From NCBI RefSeq assembly GCF_031143425.1, contig NC_090440.1:335733844-335797843 (forward strand): a stretch of DNA of 64,000 nt, in the 5' to 3' direction. Under the pieces are notes generated by a model that saw only the letters and a program-made list of their open reading frames with translations, had not been told where the DNA came from and made no database searches. Below, in pieces: positions 14,985 through 29,431 of this stretch. The stretch's first letter is position 1; the number at the start of each line of letters is the position of its first letter. The stretch comes from Pleurodeles waltl (Eukaryota > Chordata > Amphibia > Caudata > Salamandridae). A program made the translations under genes and the position numbers.

Positions 14985-17900
14985 TTACCCAGAATCCTTT
15001 GCAAACCTCAAAATTTGGCTAAAAAAACACATTTTCCTCACATTTCGGTGACAGAAAGGTCTGGAATCTGAGAGGAGCCACAAATTTCCTTCCACCCAGT
15101 ATTCCCCCAAGTCTCCCGATAAAAATGATACCTCACTTGTGTGGGTAGTCCTAGCGCCCGCAACAGGAAATGTCCCAAAACACAAGGTGGGCACATCCCA
15201 TTTTTTGACAGAAAACAGAGCTGTTTTTTGCAAAGTGCCTACCTGTAGATTTTGGCCTCTAGCTCAGCCGGCACCTAGGGAAACCTACCAAACCTGTGCA
15301 TTTTTGAAAACTAGAGACCCAGGGGAATCCAAGATGGGGTGACTTGTGGGGCTCTGACCAGGTTCTGTTACCCAGAATCCTTTGCAAACCTTAAATTTTG
15401 GCAAAAAAAACGCATTGTCCTCACATTTAGGTGACAGAAAGTTCTGGAATCTGAGAGGAGCCACAAATTTCCTTCCACCGAGCGTTCCCCCAAGTCTCCC
15501 GATAAAAATGATACCTCACTTGTGTGGGTAGACCTAGCGCCTGCGACAGGAGACGCCCCAAAACGCAACGTGGACACATCCCATTTTTTTAAAGAAAACA
15601 GAGCTGTTTTTTGCAAAGTGCCTACCTGTAGATTTTGGCCTCTAGTTCAGCCGGCACCTAGGGAAACCTACCAAACCTGTGCATTTTTTAAAACTAGAGA
15701 CCTAGGGGAATCCAAGATGGGGTGACTTGTGGGGCTCTGACCAGGTTCTGTTACCCAGAATCCTTTGCAAACCTCAAAATATGGCTAAAAAAACACATTT
15801 TCCTCACATTTCGGTGACAGAAAGTTCTGGAATCTGAGAGGAGACACAAATTTCCTTCCACCCAGCGTTTCCCCATGTCTCCCGATAAAAATGATACCTC
15901 ACTTGTGTGGGTAGGCCTAGCGCCCGCAACAGGAAACGCCCCAAAACACAACGTGGACACATCCCATTTTTTTAAAGAAAACAGAGCTGTTTTTTGCAAA
16001 GTGCCTACCTGTAGATTTTGGCCTCTAGCTCAGCCGGCACCTAGGGAAACCTACCAAACCTGTACATTGCTGAAAACTAGAGACCTAGGGGAATCCAAGA
16101 TGGGGTGACTTGTGGGGCTCTGACCAGGTTCTGTTACCCAGAACCCTTTGCAAACCTCAAAATTTGGCTAAACAAACACATTTTCCTCACATTTCGGTGA
16201 CAGAAAGTTCTGGAATCTGAGAGGAGCCACAAATTTCCTTCCACCCAGCATTCCCCCAAGTCTCCCGATAAAAATGATACCTCACTTGTGTGGGTAGTCC
16301 TAGTGCCCGCGACAGGAAATGTCCCAAAACACAAAGTGGGCACATCCCATTTTTTGACAGAAAACAGAGCTGTTTTTTGCAAAGTGCCTACCTGTAGATT
16401 TTGGCCTCTAGCTCAGCCGGCACCTAGGGAAATCTACCAAACCTGTGCATTTTTGAAAACGAGAGACCCAGGGGAATCCAAGATGGGGTGACTTGTGGGG
16501 CTCTGACCAGGTTCTGTTACTCAGAATCCTTTGCAAACCTCAAAATTTGGCTAAAAAAACATATTTTCCTCACATTTCGGTGACAGAAAGTTCTGGAATC
16601 TGAGAGGAGCCACAATATTCCGTCCACCCAGCGTTCCCCCAAGCCTCCCGATAAAAATGGTACCTCACTAGTGTGGGTAGGCCTAGCGCCCGTGACAGAA
16701 TATGCCCCAAAACACAACGTAGACACATCACAGAAAACAGAGCTGTTTTTTGCAAAGTGCCTACCTGTAGATTTTGGCCTCTAGTTCAGCCGGCACCTAG
16801 GGAAACCTACCAAACCTGTGCATTTTTTAAAACTAGAGACCTAGGGGAATCCAATATGGGGTGACTTGTGGGGCTCTGACCAGGTTCTGTTACCCAGAAT
16901 CCTTTGCAAACCTCAAAATTTGACTAAAAAAACATATTTTCCTCACATTTCGGTGACAGAAAGTTCTGGAATCAGAGAGGAGCCACAAATTTCCTACCAC
17001 TCAGTATTCCCCCAAGTCTCCCGATAAAAATGATACCTCACTTGTGTGGGTAGTCCTAGAGCCCGCGACAGGAAATGTCCCAAAACACAAGGTGGGCACA
17101 TCCCATTTTTTGACAGAAAACAGAGCTGTTTTTTGCAAAGTGCCTACCTGTAGATTTTGGCCTCTAGCTCAGCCGGCACCTAGGGAAACCTACCAAACCT
17201 GTGCATTTTTGAAAACTAGAGACCCAGGGGAATCCAAGATGGGGTGACTTGTGGGGCTATGACCAGGTTCTGTTACCCAGAATCCTTTGCAAACCTCAAA
17301 ATTTGGCTAAAAAAACATATTTTCCTCACATTTCGGTGACAGAAAGTTCTGGAATCTGAGAGGAGCCACAATATTCCTTCCACCCAGCGTTCCCCCAAGT
17401 CTTCCGATAAAAATGATACCTCACTTGTGTGGGTAAGCCTAGCGGCCGCGACAGGAAATGCCCCAAAATGCAACGTAGACACATCCCATTTTTTTAAAGA
17501 AAACAGAGTTGTTTTTTGCAAAGTGCCTACCTGTAGATTTTGGCCTCTAGCTCAGCCGGCACCTAGGGAAACCTACCAAACCTGTGCATTTTTTAAAACT
17601 AGAGACCTAGGGGAATCCAAGATGGGGTGACTTGTGGGGCTCTGACCAGGTTCTGTTACCCAGAATCCTTTGCAAACCTCAAAATATGGCTAAAAAAACA
17701 CATTTTCCTCACATTTCGGTGACAGAAAGTTCTGGAATCTGAGAGGAGACACAAAGTTCCTTCCACCCAGCGTTCCCCCAAGTCTCCCGATAAAAATGAT
17801 ACCTCTCTTGTGTGGGTAGGCCTAGCGCCCGCGACAAGAAACGCCCCAAAACACAACGTGGACACATCCCATTTTTTTAAAGAAAACAGAGCTGTTTTTT

Positions 17901-19187
17901 GCAAAGTGCCTACCTGTAGATTTTGGCCTCTCGCTCAGCCGGCACCTAGGGAAACCTACCAAACCTGTACATTGCTGAAAACTAGAGACCTAGGGGAATC
18001 CAAGATGGGGTGACTTGTGGGGCTCTGACCAGGTTCTGTTACCCAGAACCCTTTGCAAACCTCAAAATTTGGCTAAACAAACACATTTTCCTCACATTTC
18101 GGTGACAGAAAGTTCTGGAATCTGAGAGGAGCCACAAATTTCCTTCCACCCAGCATTCCCCTAAGTCTCCCGATAAAAATGATACCTCACTTGTGTGGGT
18201 AGTCCTAGCGCCCGCGACAGGAAATGTCCCAAAACACAAAGTGGGCACATCCCATTTTTTGACAGAAAACAGAGCTGTTTTTTGCAAAGTGCCTACCTGT
18301 AGATTTTGGCCTCTAGTTCAGCCGGCACCTAGGGAAACCTACCAAACCTGTGCATTTTTTAAAACTAGAGACCTAGGGGAATTCAAGATGGGGTGACTTG
18401 TGGGGCTCTGACCAGGTTCTGTTACCCAGAATCCTTTGCAAACCTCAAAATTTGGCTAAAAAAACATATTTTTCTCACATTTCGGTGACAGAAAGTTCTG
18501 GAATCAGAGAGGAGCCACAAATTTCCTACCACCCAGTATTCCCCCAAGTTTCTCGATTAAAATGATACCTCACTTGTGTGGGTAGTCCTAGCGCACGCGA
18601 GAGGAAATGTCCCAAAACACAAAGTGGGCACATCCCATTTTTTGACAGAAAACAGAGCTGTTTTTTGCAAAGTGCCTACCTGTAGATTTTGGACTCTAGC
18701 TCAGCCGGCACCTAGGGAAACCTACCAAACCTGTGCATTTTTGAAAACTAGAGACCCAGGGGAATCCAAGATGGGGTGACTTGTGGGGCTCTGACCAGGT
18801 TCTGTTACCCAGAATCCTTTGCAAACCTCAAAATTTGGCTAAAAAAACATATTTTCCTCACATTTCGATGACAGAAAGTTCTGGAATCTGAGAGGAGCCA
18901 CAATATTCCTTCCACCCAGCATTCCCCCAAGTCTTCCGATAAAAATGATACCTCACTTGTGTGGGTAGGCCTAGCGGCCGCGACAGGAGATGCCCCAAAA
19001 CGCAACGTAGACACATCCCATTTTTTGAAAGAAAACATAGTTGTTTTTTGCAAAGTGCCTACCTGTAGATTTTGGCCTCTAGCTCAGCCGGCACCTAGGG
19101 AAACCTACCAAACCTGTGCATTTTTTAAAACTAGAGACCTAGGGGAATCCAAGATGGGGTGACTTGTGGGGCTCTAACCAGGTTCTG
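14985..19187. repeat. Satellite HOR: 11-mer, copy 2 (4203 bp)
   Basis: Each monomer matches the unit 4203 bp to its left, including the single B unit at 16517 and rare variants such as the GCGCACGCGAGAGG box of the d unit. Only scattered substitutions separate the copies, for example CCATCC at about 12417 against CCGTCC at about 16620. This is far closer than neighbouring monomers are to one another, so the 11-mer was duplicated as a block. Confidence 0.93.
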
Positions 19188-22100
19188 TTAACCAGAATCC
19201 TTTGCAAACCTTACATTTTGTCTAAAAAAACGAATTATCCTCACATTTCGGTGACAGAAAGTTCTGGAATCTGAGAGGAGCCACAAATTTCCTTCCACCG
19301 AGCGTTCCCCCAAGTCTCCCGATAAAAATGATACCTCACTTGTGTGGGTAGACCTAGCGCCCGCGACAGGAGACGCCCCAAAACGCAACGTGGACACATC
19401 CCATTTTTTGAAAGAAAACAGAGCTGTTTTTTGCAAAGTGCCTACCTGTAGATTTTGGCCTCTAGTTCAGCCGGCACCTAGGGAAACCTACCAAACCTGT
19501 GCATTTTTGAAAACTAGAGACCTAGGGGAATCCAGGATGGGGTGACTTGTGGGGCTCTGACCAGGTTCTGTTACCCAGAATCCTTTGCAAACCTCAAAAT
19601 GTGGCTAAAAAAACACATTTTCCTCACATTTCGGTGACAGAAAGTTCTGGAATCTGAGAGAAGCCACAAATTTCCTTCCACCCAGCGTTCCCCCAAGTCT
19701 CCCGATAAAAATGATACCTCACTTGTGTGGGTAGGCCTAGCGGCCGCGACCGGGAATCTCCCAAAACGCAACGTGGACACATCCCATTTTTTTAAAGAAA
19801 ACAGAGCTGTTTTTTGCAAAGTGACTACCTGCAGATTGTGGCCTCTAGCTCAGCCGGCACCTAGGGAAACCTACCAAACCTGTGCATTTTTGAAAACTAG
19901 AGACCTAGGGGAATCCAAGATGGGGAGACTTGTGGGGCTCTGACCAGGTTCTGTTACCCAGAATCCTTTGGAAACCTCAAAATTTGGCTAAAAAAGCATA
20001 TTTTCCTCACATTTCGGTGACAGAAAGTTCTGGAATCTGAGAGGAGCCATAATATTTCGTCCACCCGGCGTTCCCCCAAGTCTCCCGATAAAAATGGTAC
20101 CTCACTAGTGTGGGTAGGCCTAGCGCCCGTGACAGAATATGCCCCAAAACACAACGTGGACACATCACAGAAAACAGAGCTGTTTTTTGCAAAGTGCCTA
20201 CCTGTAGATTTTGGCCTCTAGCTCAGCCGGCACCTAGGGAAACTTACCAAACCTGTGCATTTTTCAAAACTAGAGACCTAGGGGAATCCAAGATGGGGTG
20301 ACTTGTGGGGCTCTGACCAGGTTCTGTTACCCAGAATCCTTTGCAAACCTCAAAATTTGGCTAAAAAAACACATTTTCCTCACATTTCGGTGACAGAAAG
20401 TTCTGGAATCTGAGAGGAGCCACAATATTCCTTCCACCCAGCGTTCCCCCAAGTCTCCCGATAAAAATGGTACCTCACTAGTGTGGGTAGGCCTAGCGCC
20501 CGAGACAGAATATGCCCCAAAACACAATGTGGACACATCACAGAAAACAGAGCTGTTTTTTGCAAAGTGCCTACCTGTAGATTTTGGCCTCTAGTTCAGC
20601 TGGCACCTAGGGAAACCTACCAAACCTGTGCATTTTTTAAAACTAGAGACCTAGGGGAATCCAGGATGGGGTGACTTGTGGGGCTCTGACCAGGTTCTGT
20701 TACCCAGAATCCTTTGCAAACCTCAAAATTTGGCTAAAAAAACACATTTTCCTCACATTTCGGTGACAGAAAGTTCTGGAATCTGAGAGGAGCCACAAAT
20801 TTCCTTCCACCCAGTGTTCCCCCAAGTCTCCCGATAAAAATGATACCTCACTTGTGTGGGTAGGCCTAGCGGCCGCGACAGGGAATGCCCCAAAACGCAA
20901 CGTGGACACATCCCATTTTTTTAAAGAAAACAGAGCTGTTTTTTGCAAAGTGACTACCTGTAGATTTTGGCCTCTAGCTCAGCCGGCACCTAGGGAAACG
21001 TACCTAACCTGTGCATTTTTGAAAACTAGAGACCTAGGGGAATCCAAGATGGGGTGACTTGTGGGGCTCTGACCAGGTTCTGTTACCCAGAATCCTTTGC
21101 AAACCTCAAAATTTGGCTAAAAAAACATATTTTCCTCACATTTCGGTGACAGAAAGTTCTGGAATCTGAGAGGAGCCACAATATTCCTTCCACCCAGCGT
21201 TCCCCCAAGTCTCCCGATAAAAATGGTGCCTCACTAGTGTGGGTAGGCCTAGCGCCCGAGACAGAATATGCCCCAAAACACAACGTGGACACATCACAGA
21301 AAACAGAGCTGTTTTTTGCAAAGTGCCTACCTGTAGATTTTGGCCTCTAGTTCAGCCGGCACCTAGGGAAACCTACCAAACCTGTGCATTTTTGAAAACT
21401 AGAGACCTAGGGGAATCCAAGATGGGGTGACTTGTGGGGCTCTGACCAGGTTCTGTTACCCAGAATCCTTTGCAAACCTCAAAATTTGGCTAAAAAAACA
21501 TATTTTCCTCACATTTCGGTGACAGAAAGTTCTGGAATCTGAGAGGAGCCACAATATTCCTTCCACCCAGCGTTCCCCCAAGTTTCCCCATAAAAATGGT
21601 ACCTTACTAGTGTCGATAGGCCTAGCGCCCGCGACAGAATATGCCCCAAAACACAACGTGGACACATCACAGAAAACAGAGCTGTTTTTTGCAAAGTGCC
21701 TACCTGTAGATTTTGGCCTCTAGTTCAGCCGGCACCTAGGGAAACCTACCAAACCTGTGCATTTTTTAAAACTAGAGACCTAGGGGAATCCAAGATGGGG
21801 TGACTTGTGGGGCTCTGACCAGGTTCTGTTACCCAGAATCCTTTGCAAACCTCAAAATTTGGCTAAAAAAACACATTTTCCTCACATTTCGGTGACAGAA
21901 AGGTCTGGAATCTGAGAGGAGCCACAAATTTCCTTCCACCCAGTATTCCCCCAAGTCTCCCGATAAAAATGATACCTCACTTGTGTGGGTAGGCCTAGCG
22001 CCCGCGACAGGAAATGTCCCAAAACACAAAGTGGGCCCATCCCATTTTTTGACAGAAAACAGAGCTGTTTTTTGCAAAGTGCCTACCTGTAGATTTTGGC

Positions 22101-22211
22101 CTCTAGCTCAGCCGGCACCTAGGGAAACCTACCAAACCTGTGCATTTTTGAAAACTAGAGACCCAGGGGAATCCAAGATGGGGTGACTTGTGGGGCTCTG
22201 ACCAGGTTCTG
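19188..22211. repeat. Satellite HOR: 8-mer, copy 1 (3024 bp)
   Basis: Four A and four B monomers (starts 19188 A, 19571 A, 19954 B, 20327 B, 20700 A, 21083 B, 21456 B, 21829 A) total 3024 bp. Rare shared variants identify the unit: CTGCAGATTGTGGCC in the second monomer, AAACGTACCTAACC in the fifth and TTTCCCCATAAAAATGG in the seventh. The same order recurs immediately to the right. The last seven units also match 8525-11164 at an offset of about 11047 bp. Confidence 0.9.
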
Positions 22212-25200
22212 TTACCCAGAATCCTTTGCAAACCTTAAATTTTGGCAAAAAAAACGCATTGTCCTCACATTTCGGTGACAGAAAGTTCTGGAATCTGAGA
22301 GGAGCCACAAATTTCCTTCCACCGAGCGTTCCCCCAAGTCTCCCGATAAAAATGATACCTCACTTGTGTGGGTAGACCTAGCGCCCGCGACAGGAGACGC
22401 CCCAAAACGCATCGTGGACACATCCCATTTTTTGAAAGAAAACAGAGCTGTTTTTTGCAAAGTGCCTACCTGTAGATTTTGGCCTCTAGTTCAGCCGGCA
22501 CCTAGGGAAACCTACCAAACCTGTGCATTTTTGAAAACTAGAGACCTAGGGGAATCCAGGATGGGGTGACTTGTGGGGCTCTGACCAGGTTCTGTTACCC
22601 AGAATCCTTTGCAAACCTCAAAATGTGGCTAAAAAAACACATTTTCCTCACATTTCGGTGACAGAAAGTTCTGGAATCTGAGAGAAGCCACAAATTTCCT
22701 TCCACCCAGCGTTCCCCCAAGTCTCCCGATAAAAATGATACCTCACTTGTGTGGGTAGGCCTAGCGGCCGCGACCGGGAATCTCCCAAAACGCAACGTGG
22801 ACACATCCCATTTTTTTAAAGAAAACAGAGCTGTTTTTTGCAAAGTGACTACCTGCAGATTGTGGCCTCTAGCTCAGCCGGCACCTAGGGAAACCTACCA
22901 AACCTGTGCATTTTTGAAAACTAGAGACCTAGGGGAATCCAAGATGGGGAGACTTGTGGGGCTCTGACCAGGTTCTGTTACCCAGAATCCTTTGGAAACC
23001 TCAAAATTTGGCTAAAAAAGCATATTTTCCTCACATTTCGGTGACAGAAAGTTCTGGAATCTGAGAGGAGCCATAATATTTCGTCCACCCGGCGTTCCCC
23101 CAAGTCTCCCGATAAAAAATGGTACCTCACTAGTGTGGGTAGGCCTAGCGCCCGTGACAGAATATGCCCCAAAACACAACGTGGACATATCACAGAAAAC
23201 AGAGCTGTTTTTTGCAAAGTGCCTACCTGTAGATTTTGGCCTCTAGCTCAGCCGGCACCTAGGGAAACTTACCAAACCTGTGCATTTTTCAAAACTAGAG
23301 ACCTAGGGGAATCCAAGATGGGGTGACTTGTGGGGCTCTGACCAGGTTCTGTTACCCAGAATCCTTTGCAAACCTCAAAATTTGGCTAAAAAAACACATT
23401 TTCCTCACATTTCGGTGACAGAAAGTTCTGGAATCTGAGAGGAGCCACAATATTCCTTCCACCCAGCGTTCCCCCAAGTCTCCCGATAAAAATGGTACCT
23501 CACTAGTGTGGGTAGGCCTAGCGCCCGAGACAGAATATGCCCCAAAACACAACGTGGACACATCACAGAAAACAGAGCTGTTTTTTGCAAAGTGCCTACC
23601 TGTAGATTTTGGCCTCTAGTTCAGCTGGCACCTAGGGAAACCTACCAAACCTGTGCATTTTTTAAAACTAGAGACCTAGGGGAATCCAGGATGGGGTGAC
23701 TTGTGGGGCTCTGACCAGGTTCTGTTACCCAGAATCCTTTGCAAACCTCAAAATTTGGCTAAAAAAACACATTTTCCTCACATTTCGGTGACAGAAAGTT
23801 CTGGAATCTGAGAGGAGCCACAAATTTCCTTCCACCCAGTGTTCCCCCAAGTCTCCCGATAAAAATGATACCTCACTTGTGTGGGTAGGCCTAGCGGCCG
23901 CGACAGGGAATGCCCCAAAACGCAACGTGGACACATCCCATTTTTTTAAAGAAAACAGAGCTGTTTTTTGCAAAGTGACTACCTGTAGATTTTGGCCTCT
24001 AGCTCAGCCGGCACCTAGGGAAACGTACCTAACCTGTGCATTTTTGAAAACTAGAGACCTAGGGGAATCCAAGATGGGGTGACTTGTGGGGCTCTGACCA
24101 GGTTCTGTTACCCAGAATCCTTTGCAAACCTCAAAATTTGGCTAAAAAAACATATTTTCCTCACATTTCGGTGACAGAAAGTTCTGGAATCTGAGAGGAG
24201 CCACAATAATCCTTCCACCCAGCGTTCCCCCAAGTCTCCCGATAAAAATGGTACCTCACTAGTGTGGATAGGCCTAGCGCCTGCAACAGAATATGCCCCA
24301 AAACACAACGTGGACACATCACAGAAAACAGAGCTGTTTTTTGCAAAGTGCCTACCTGTAGATTTTGGCCTCTAGTTCAGCCGGCACCTAGGGAAACCTA
24401 CCAAACCTGTGCATTTTTTAAAACTAGAGACCTAGGGGAATCCAAGATGGGGTGACTTGTGGGGCTCTGACCAGGTTCTGTTACCCAGAATCCTTTGCAA
24501 ACCTCAAAATTTGGCTAAAAAAACATATTTTCCTCACATTTCGGTGACAGAAAGTTCTGGAATCTGAGAGGAGTCACAATATTCCTTCCACCCAGCGTTC
24601 CCCCAAGTCTCCCGATAAAAATGGTGCCTCACTAGTGTGGGTAGGCCTAGCGCCCGAGACAGAATATGCCCCAAAACACAACGTGGACACATCACAGAAA
24701 ACAGAGCTGTTTTTTGCAAAGTGCCTACCTGTAGATTTTGGCCTCTAGTTCAGCCGGCACCTAGGGAAACCTACCAAACCTGTGCATTTTTGAAAACTAG
24801 AGACCTAGGGGAATCCAAGATGGGGTGACTTGTGGGGCTCTGACCAGGTTCTGTTACCCAGAATCCTTTGCAAACCTCAAAATTTGGCTAAAAAAACATA
24901 TTTTCCTCACATTTCGGTGACAGAAAGTTCTGGAATCTGAGAGGAGCCACAATATTCCTTCCACCCAGCGTTCCCCCAAGTTTCCCCATAAAAATGGTAC
25001 CTTACTAGTGTCGATAGGCCTAGCGCCCGCGACAGAATATGCCCCAAAACACAACGTGGACACATCACAGAAAACAGAGCTGTTTTTTGCAAAGTGCCTA
25101 CCTGTAGATTTTGGCCTCTAGTTCAGCCGGCACCTAGGGAAACCTACCAAACCTGTGCATTTTTTAAAACTAGAGACCTAGGGGAATCCAAGATGGGGTG

Positions 25201-25609
25201 ACTTGTGGGGCTCTGACCAGGTTCTGTTACCCAGAATCCTTTGCAAACCTCAAAATTTGGCTAAAAAAACACATTTTCCTCACATTTCGGTGACAGAAAG
25301 GTCTGGAATCTGAGAGGAGCCACAAATTTCCTTCCACCCAGTATTCCCCCAAGTCTCCCGATAAAAATGATACCTCACTTGTGTGGGTAGGCCTAGCGCC
25401 CGCGACAGGAAATGTCCCAAAACACAAAGTGGGCCCATCCCATTTTTTGACAGAAAACAGAGCTGTTTTTTGCAAAGTGCCTACCTGTAGATTTTGGCCT
25501 CTAGCTCAGCCGGCACCTAGGGAAACCTACCAAACCTGTGCATTTTTGAAAACTAGAGACCCAGGGGAATCCAAGATGGGGTGACTTGTGGGGCTCTGAC
25601 CAGGTTCTG
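22212..25609. repeat. Satellite HOR: 8-mer, copy 2, with one extra B monomer (3398 bp)
   Basis: This block repeats the preceding 8-mer but holds nine units. An additional B monomer at 24108-24480 (with AATAATCC and GTGTGGATAGG variants) sits before the unit homologous to 21083. A 1-bp insertion near 23115 (GATAAAAAATGG) accounts for the remaining length difference. The final x unit (25227-25609) is also the first unit of the next 11-mer. Confidence 0.88.
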
Positions 25610-28600
25610 TTACCCAGAATCCTTTGCAAACCTTAAATTTTGGCAAAAAAAAACGCATTGTCCTCACATTTCGGTGACAGAAAGTTCTGGAATCTGAGAG
25701 GAGCCACAAATTTCCTTCCACCGAGCGTTCCCCCAAGTCTCCCGATAAAAATGATACCTCACTTGTGTGGGTAGACCTAGCGCCCGCGACAGGAGACGCC
25801 CCAAAACGCAACGTGGACACATCCCATTTTTTTTAAAGAAAACAGAGCTGTTTTTTGCAAAGTGCCTACCTGTAGATTTTGGCCTCTAGTTCAGCCGGCA
25901 CCTAGGGAAACCTACCAAACCTGTGCATTTTTTAAAACTAGAGACCTAGGGGAATCCAAGATGGGGTGACTTGTGGGGCTCTGACCAGGTTCTGTTACCC
26001 AGAATCCTTTGCAAACCTCAAAATATGGCTAAAAAAACACATTTTCCTCACATTTCGGTGACAGAAAGTTCTGGAATCTGAGAGGAGACACAAATTTCCT
26101 TCCACCCAGCGTTTCCCCATGTCTCCCGATAAAAATGATACCTCACTTGTGTGGGTAGGCCTAGCGCCCGCAACAGGAAACGCCCCAAAACACAACGTGG
26201 ACACATCCCATTTTTTTAAAGAAAACAGAGCTGTTTTTTGCAAAGTGCCTACCTGTAGATTTTGGCCTCTCGCTCAGCCGGCACCTAGGGAAACCTACCA
26301 AACCTGTACATTGCTGAAAACTAGAGACCTAGGGGAATCCAAGATGGGGTGACTTGTGGGGCTCTGACCAGGTTCTGTTACCCAGAACCCTTTGCAAACC
26401 TCAAAATTTGGCTAAACAAACACATTTTCCTCACATTTCGGTGACAGAAAGTTCTGGAATCTGAGAGGAGCCACAAATTTCCTTCCACCCAGCATTCCCC
26501 CAAGTCTCCCGATAAAAATGATACCTCACTTGTGTGGGTAGTCCTAGCGCCCACGACAGGAAATGTGCCAAAACACAAAGTGGGCACATCCCATTTTTTG
26601 ACGAAAAACAGAGCTGTTTTTTGCAAAGTGCCTACCTGTAGATTTGGGCCTCTAGCTCAGCCGGCACCTAGGGAAACCTACCAAACCTGTGCATTTTTGA
26701 AAACGAGAGACCCAGGGGAATCCAAGATGGGGTGACTTGTGGGGCTCTGACCAGGTTCTGTTACCCAGAATCCTTTGCAAACCTCAAAATTTGGCTAAAA
26801 AAACATATTTTCCTCACATTTCGGTGACAGAAAGTTCTGGAATCTGAGAGGAGCCACAATATTCCATCCACCCAGCGTTCCCCCAAGCCTCCCGATAAAA
26901 ATGGTACCTCACTAGTGTGGGTAGGCCTAGCGCCCGTGACAGAATATGCCCCAAAACACAACGTAGACACATCACAGAAAACAGAGCTGTTTTTTGCAAA
27001 GTGCCTACCTGTATATTTTGGCCTCTAGTTCAGCCGGCACCTAGGGAAACCTACCAAACCTGTGCATTTTTTAAAACTAGAGACCTAGGGGAATCCAATA
27101 TGGGGTGACTTGTGGGGCTCTGACCAGGTTCTGTTACCCAGAATCCTTTGCAAACCTCAAAATTTGACTAAAAAAACATATTTTCCTCACATTTCGGTGA
27201 CAGAAAGTTCTGGAATCAGAGAGGAGCCACACATTTCCTACCACTCAGTATTCCCCCAAGTCTCCCGATAAAAATGATACCTCACTTGTGTGGGTAGTCC
27301 TAGCGCCCGCGACAGGAAATATCCCAAAACACAAGGTGGGCACATCCCATTTTTTGACAGAAAACAGAGCTGTTTTTTGCAAAGTGCCTACCTGTAGATT
27401 TTGGCCTCTAGCTCAGCCGGCACCTAGGGAAACCTACCAAACCTGTGCATTTTTGAAAACTAGAGACCCAGGGGAATCCAAGATGGGGTGACTTGTGGGG
27501 CTCTGACCAGGTTCTGTTACCCAGAATCCTTTGCAAACCTCAAAATTTGGCTAAAAAAACATATTTTCCTCACATTTCGGTGACAGAAAGTTCTGGAATC
27601 TGAGAGGAGCCACAATATTCCTTCCACCCAGCGTTCCCCCAAGTCTTCCGATAAAAATGATACCTCACTTGTGTGGGTAAGCCTAGCGGCCGCGACAGAG
27701 AATGCCCCAAAACACAACGTAGACACATCCCATTTTTTTAAAGAAAACAGAGTTGTTTTTTGCAAAGTGCCTACCTGTAGATTTTGGCCTCTAGCTCAGC
27801 CGGCACCTAGGGAAACCTACCAAACCTGTGCATTTTTTAAAACTAGAGACCTAGGGGAATCCAAGATGGGGTGACTTGTGGGGCTCTGACCAGGTTCTGT
27901 TACCCAGAATCCTTTGCAAACCTCAAAATATGGCTAAAAAAACACATTTTCCTCACATTTCGGTGACAGAAAGTTCTGGAATCTGAGAGGAGACACAAAG
28001 TTCCTTCCACCCAGCGTTCCCCCAAGTCTCCCGATAAAAATGATACCTCTCTTGTGTGGGTAGGCCTAGCGCCCGCGACAAGAAACGCCCCAAAACACAA
28101 CGTGGACACATCCCATTTTTTAAAAGAAAACAGAGCTGTTTTTTGCAAAGTGCCTACCTGTAGATTTTGGCCTCTCGCTCAGCCGGCACCTAGGGAAACC
28201 TACCAAACCTGTACATTGCTGAAAACTAGAGACCTAGGGGAATCCAAGATGGGGTGACTTGTGGGGCTCTGACCAGGTTCTGTTACCCAGAACCCTTTGC
28301 AAACCTCAAAATTTGGCTAAACAAACACATTTTCCTCACATTTCGGTGACAGAAAGTTCTGGAATCTGAGAGGAGCCACAAATTTCCTTCCACCCAGCAT
28401 TCCCCCAAGTCTCCCGATAAAAATGATACCTCACTTGTGTGGGTAGTCCTAGCGCCCACGACAGGAAATGTGCCAAAACACAAAGTGGGCACATCCCATT
28501 TTTTGACGAAAAACAGAGCTGTTTTTTGCAAAGTGCCTACCTGTAGATTTGGGCCTCTAGCTCAGCCGGCACCTAGGGAAACCTACCAAACCTGTGCATT

Positions 28601-29431
28601 TTTGAAAACGAGAGACCCAGGGGAATTCAAGATGGGGTGACTTGTGGGGCTCTGACCAGGTTCTGTTACCCAGAATCCTTTGCAAACCTCAAAATTTGGC
28701 TAAAAAAACATATTTTTCTCACATTTCGGTGACAGAAAGTTCTGGAATCAGAGAGGAGCCACAAATTTCCTACCACCCAGTATTCCCCCAAGTTTCTCGA
28801 TTAAAATGATACCTCACTTGTGTGGGTAGTCCTAGCGCACGCGAGAGGAAATGTCCCAAAACACAAAGTGGGCACATCCCATTTTTTGACAGAAAACAGA
28901 GCTGTTTTTTGCAAAGTGCCTACCTGTAGATTTTGGACTCTAGCTCAGCCGGCACCTAGGGAAACCTACCAAACCTGTGCATTTTTGAAAACTAGAGACC
29001 CAGGGGAATCCAAGATGGGGTGACTTGTGGGGCTCTGACCAGGTTCTGTTACCCAGAATCCTTTGCAAACCTCAAAATTTGGCTAAAAAAACATATTTTC
29101 CTCACATTTCGGTGACAGAAAGTTCTGGAATCTGAGAGGAGCCACAATATTCCTTCCACCCAGCATTCCCCCAAGTCTTCCGATAAAAATGATACCTCAC
29201 TTGTGTGGGTAGGCCTAGCGGCCGCGACAGGAGATGCCCCAAAACGCAACGTAGACACATCCCATTTTTTGAAAGAAAACATAGTTGTTTTTTGCAAAGT
29301 GCCTACCTGTAGATTTTGGCCTCTAGCTCAGCCGGCACCTAGGGAAACCTACCAAACCTGTGCATTTTTTAAAACTAGAGACCTAGGGGAATCCAAGATG
29401 GGGTGACTTGTGGGGCTCTAACCAGGTTCTG
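25227..29431. repeat. Satellite HOR: 11-mer, copy 3
   Basis: The monomer order x-f-g-c-B-v-a-b-c-d-e seen at 10782 and 14985 returns here at an offset of about 14447 bp from copy 1 (g at 25995, c at 26378, B at 26761, a at 27517, b at 27900). Two 1-bp insertions lie in homopolymers of the f unit (A-run near 25650, T-run near 25830). Its a-e segment runs straight into f and g, so the right half is also the first 7-mer of the following domain. Confidence 0.9.
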
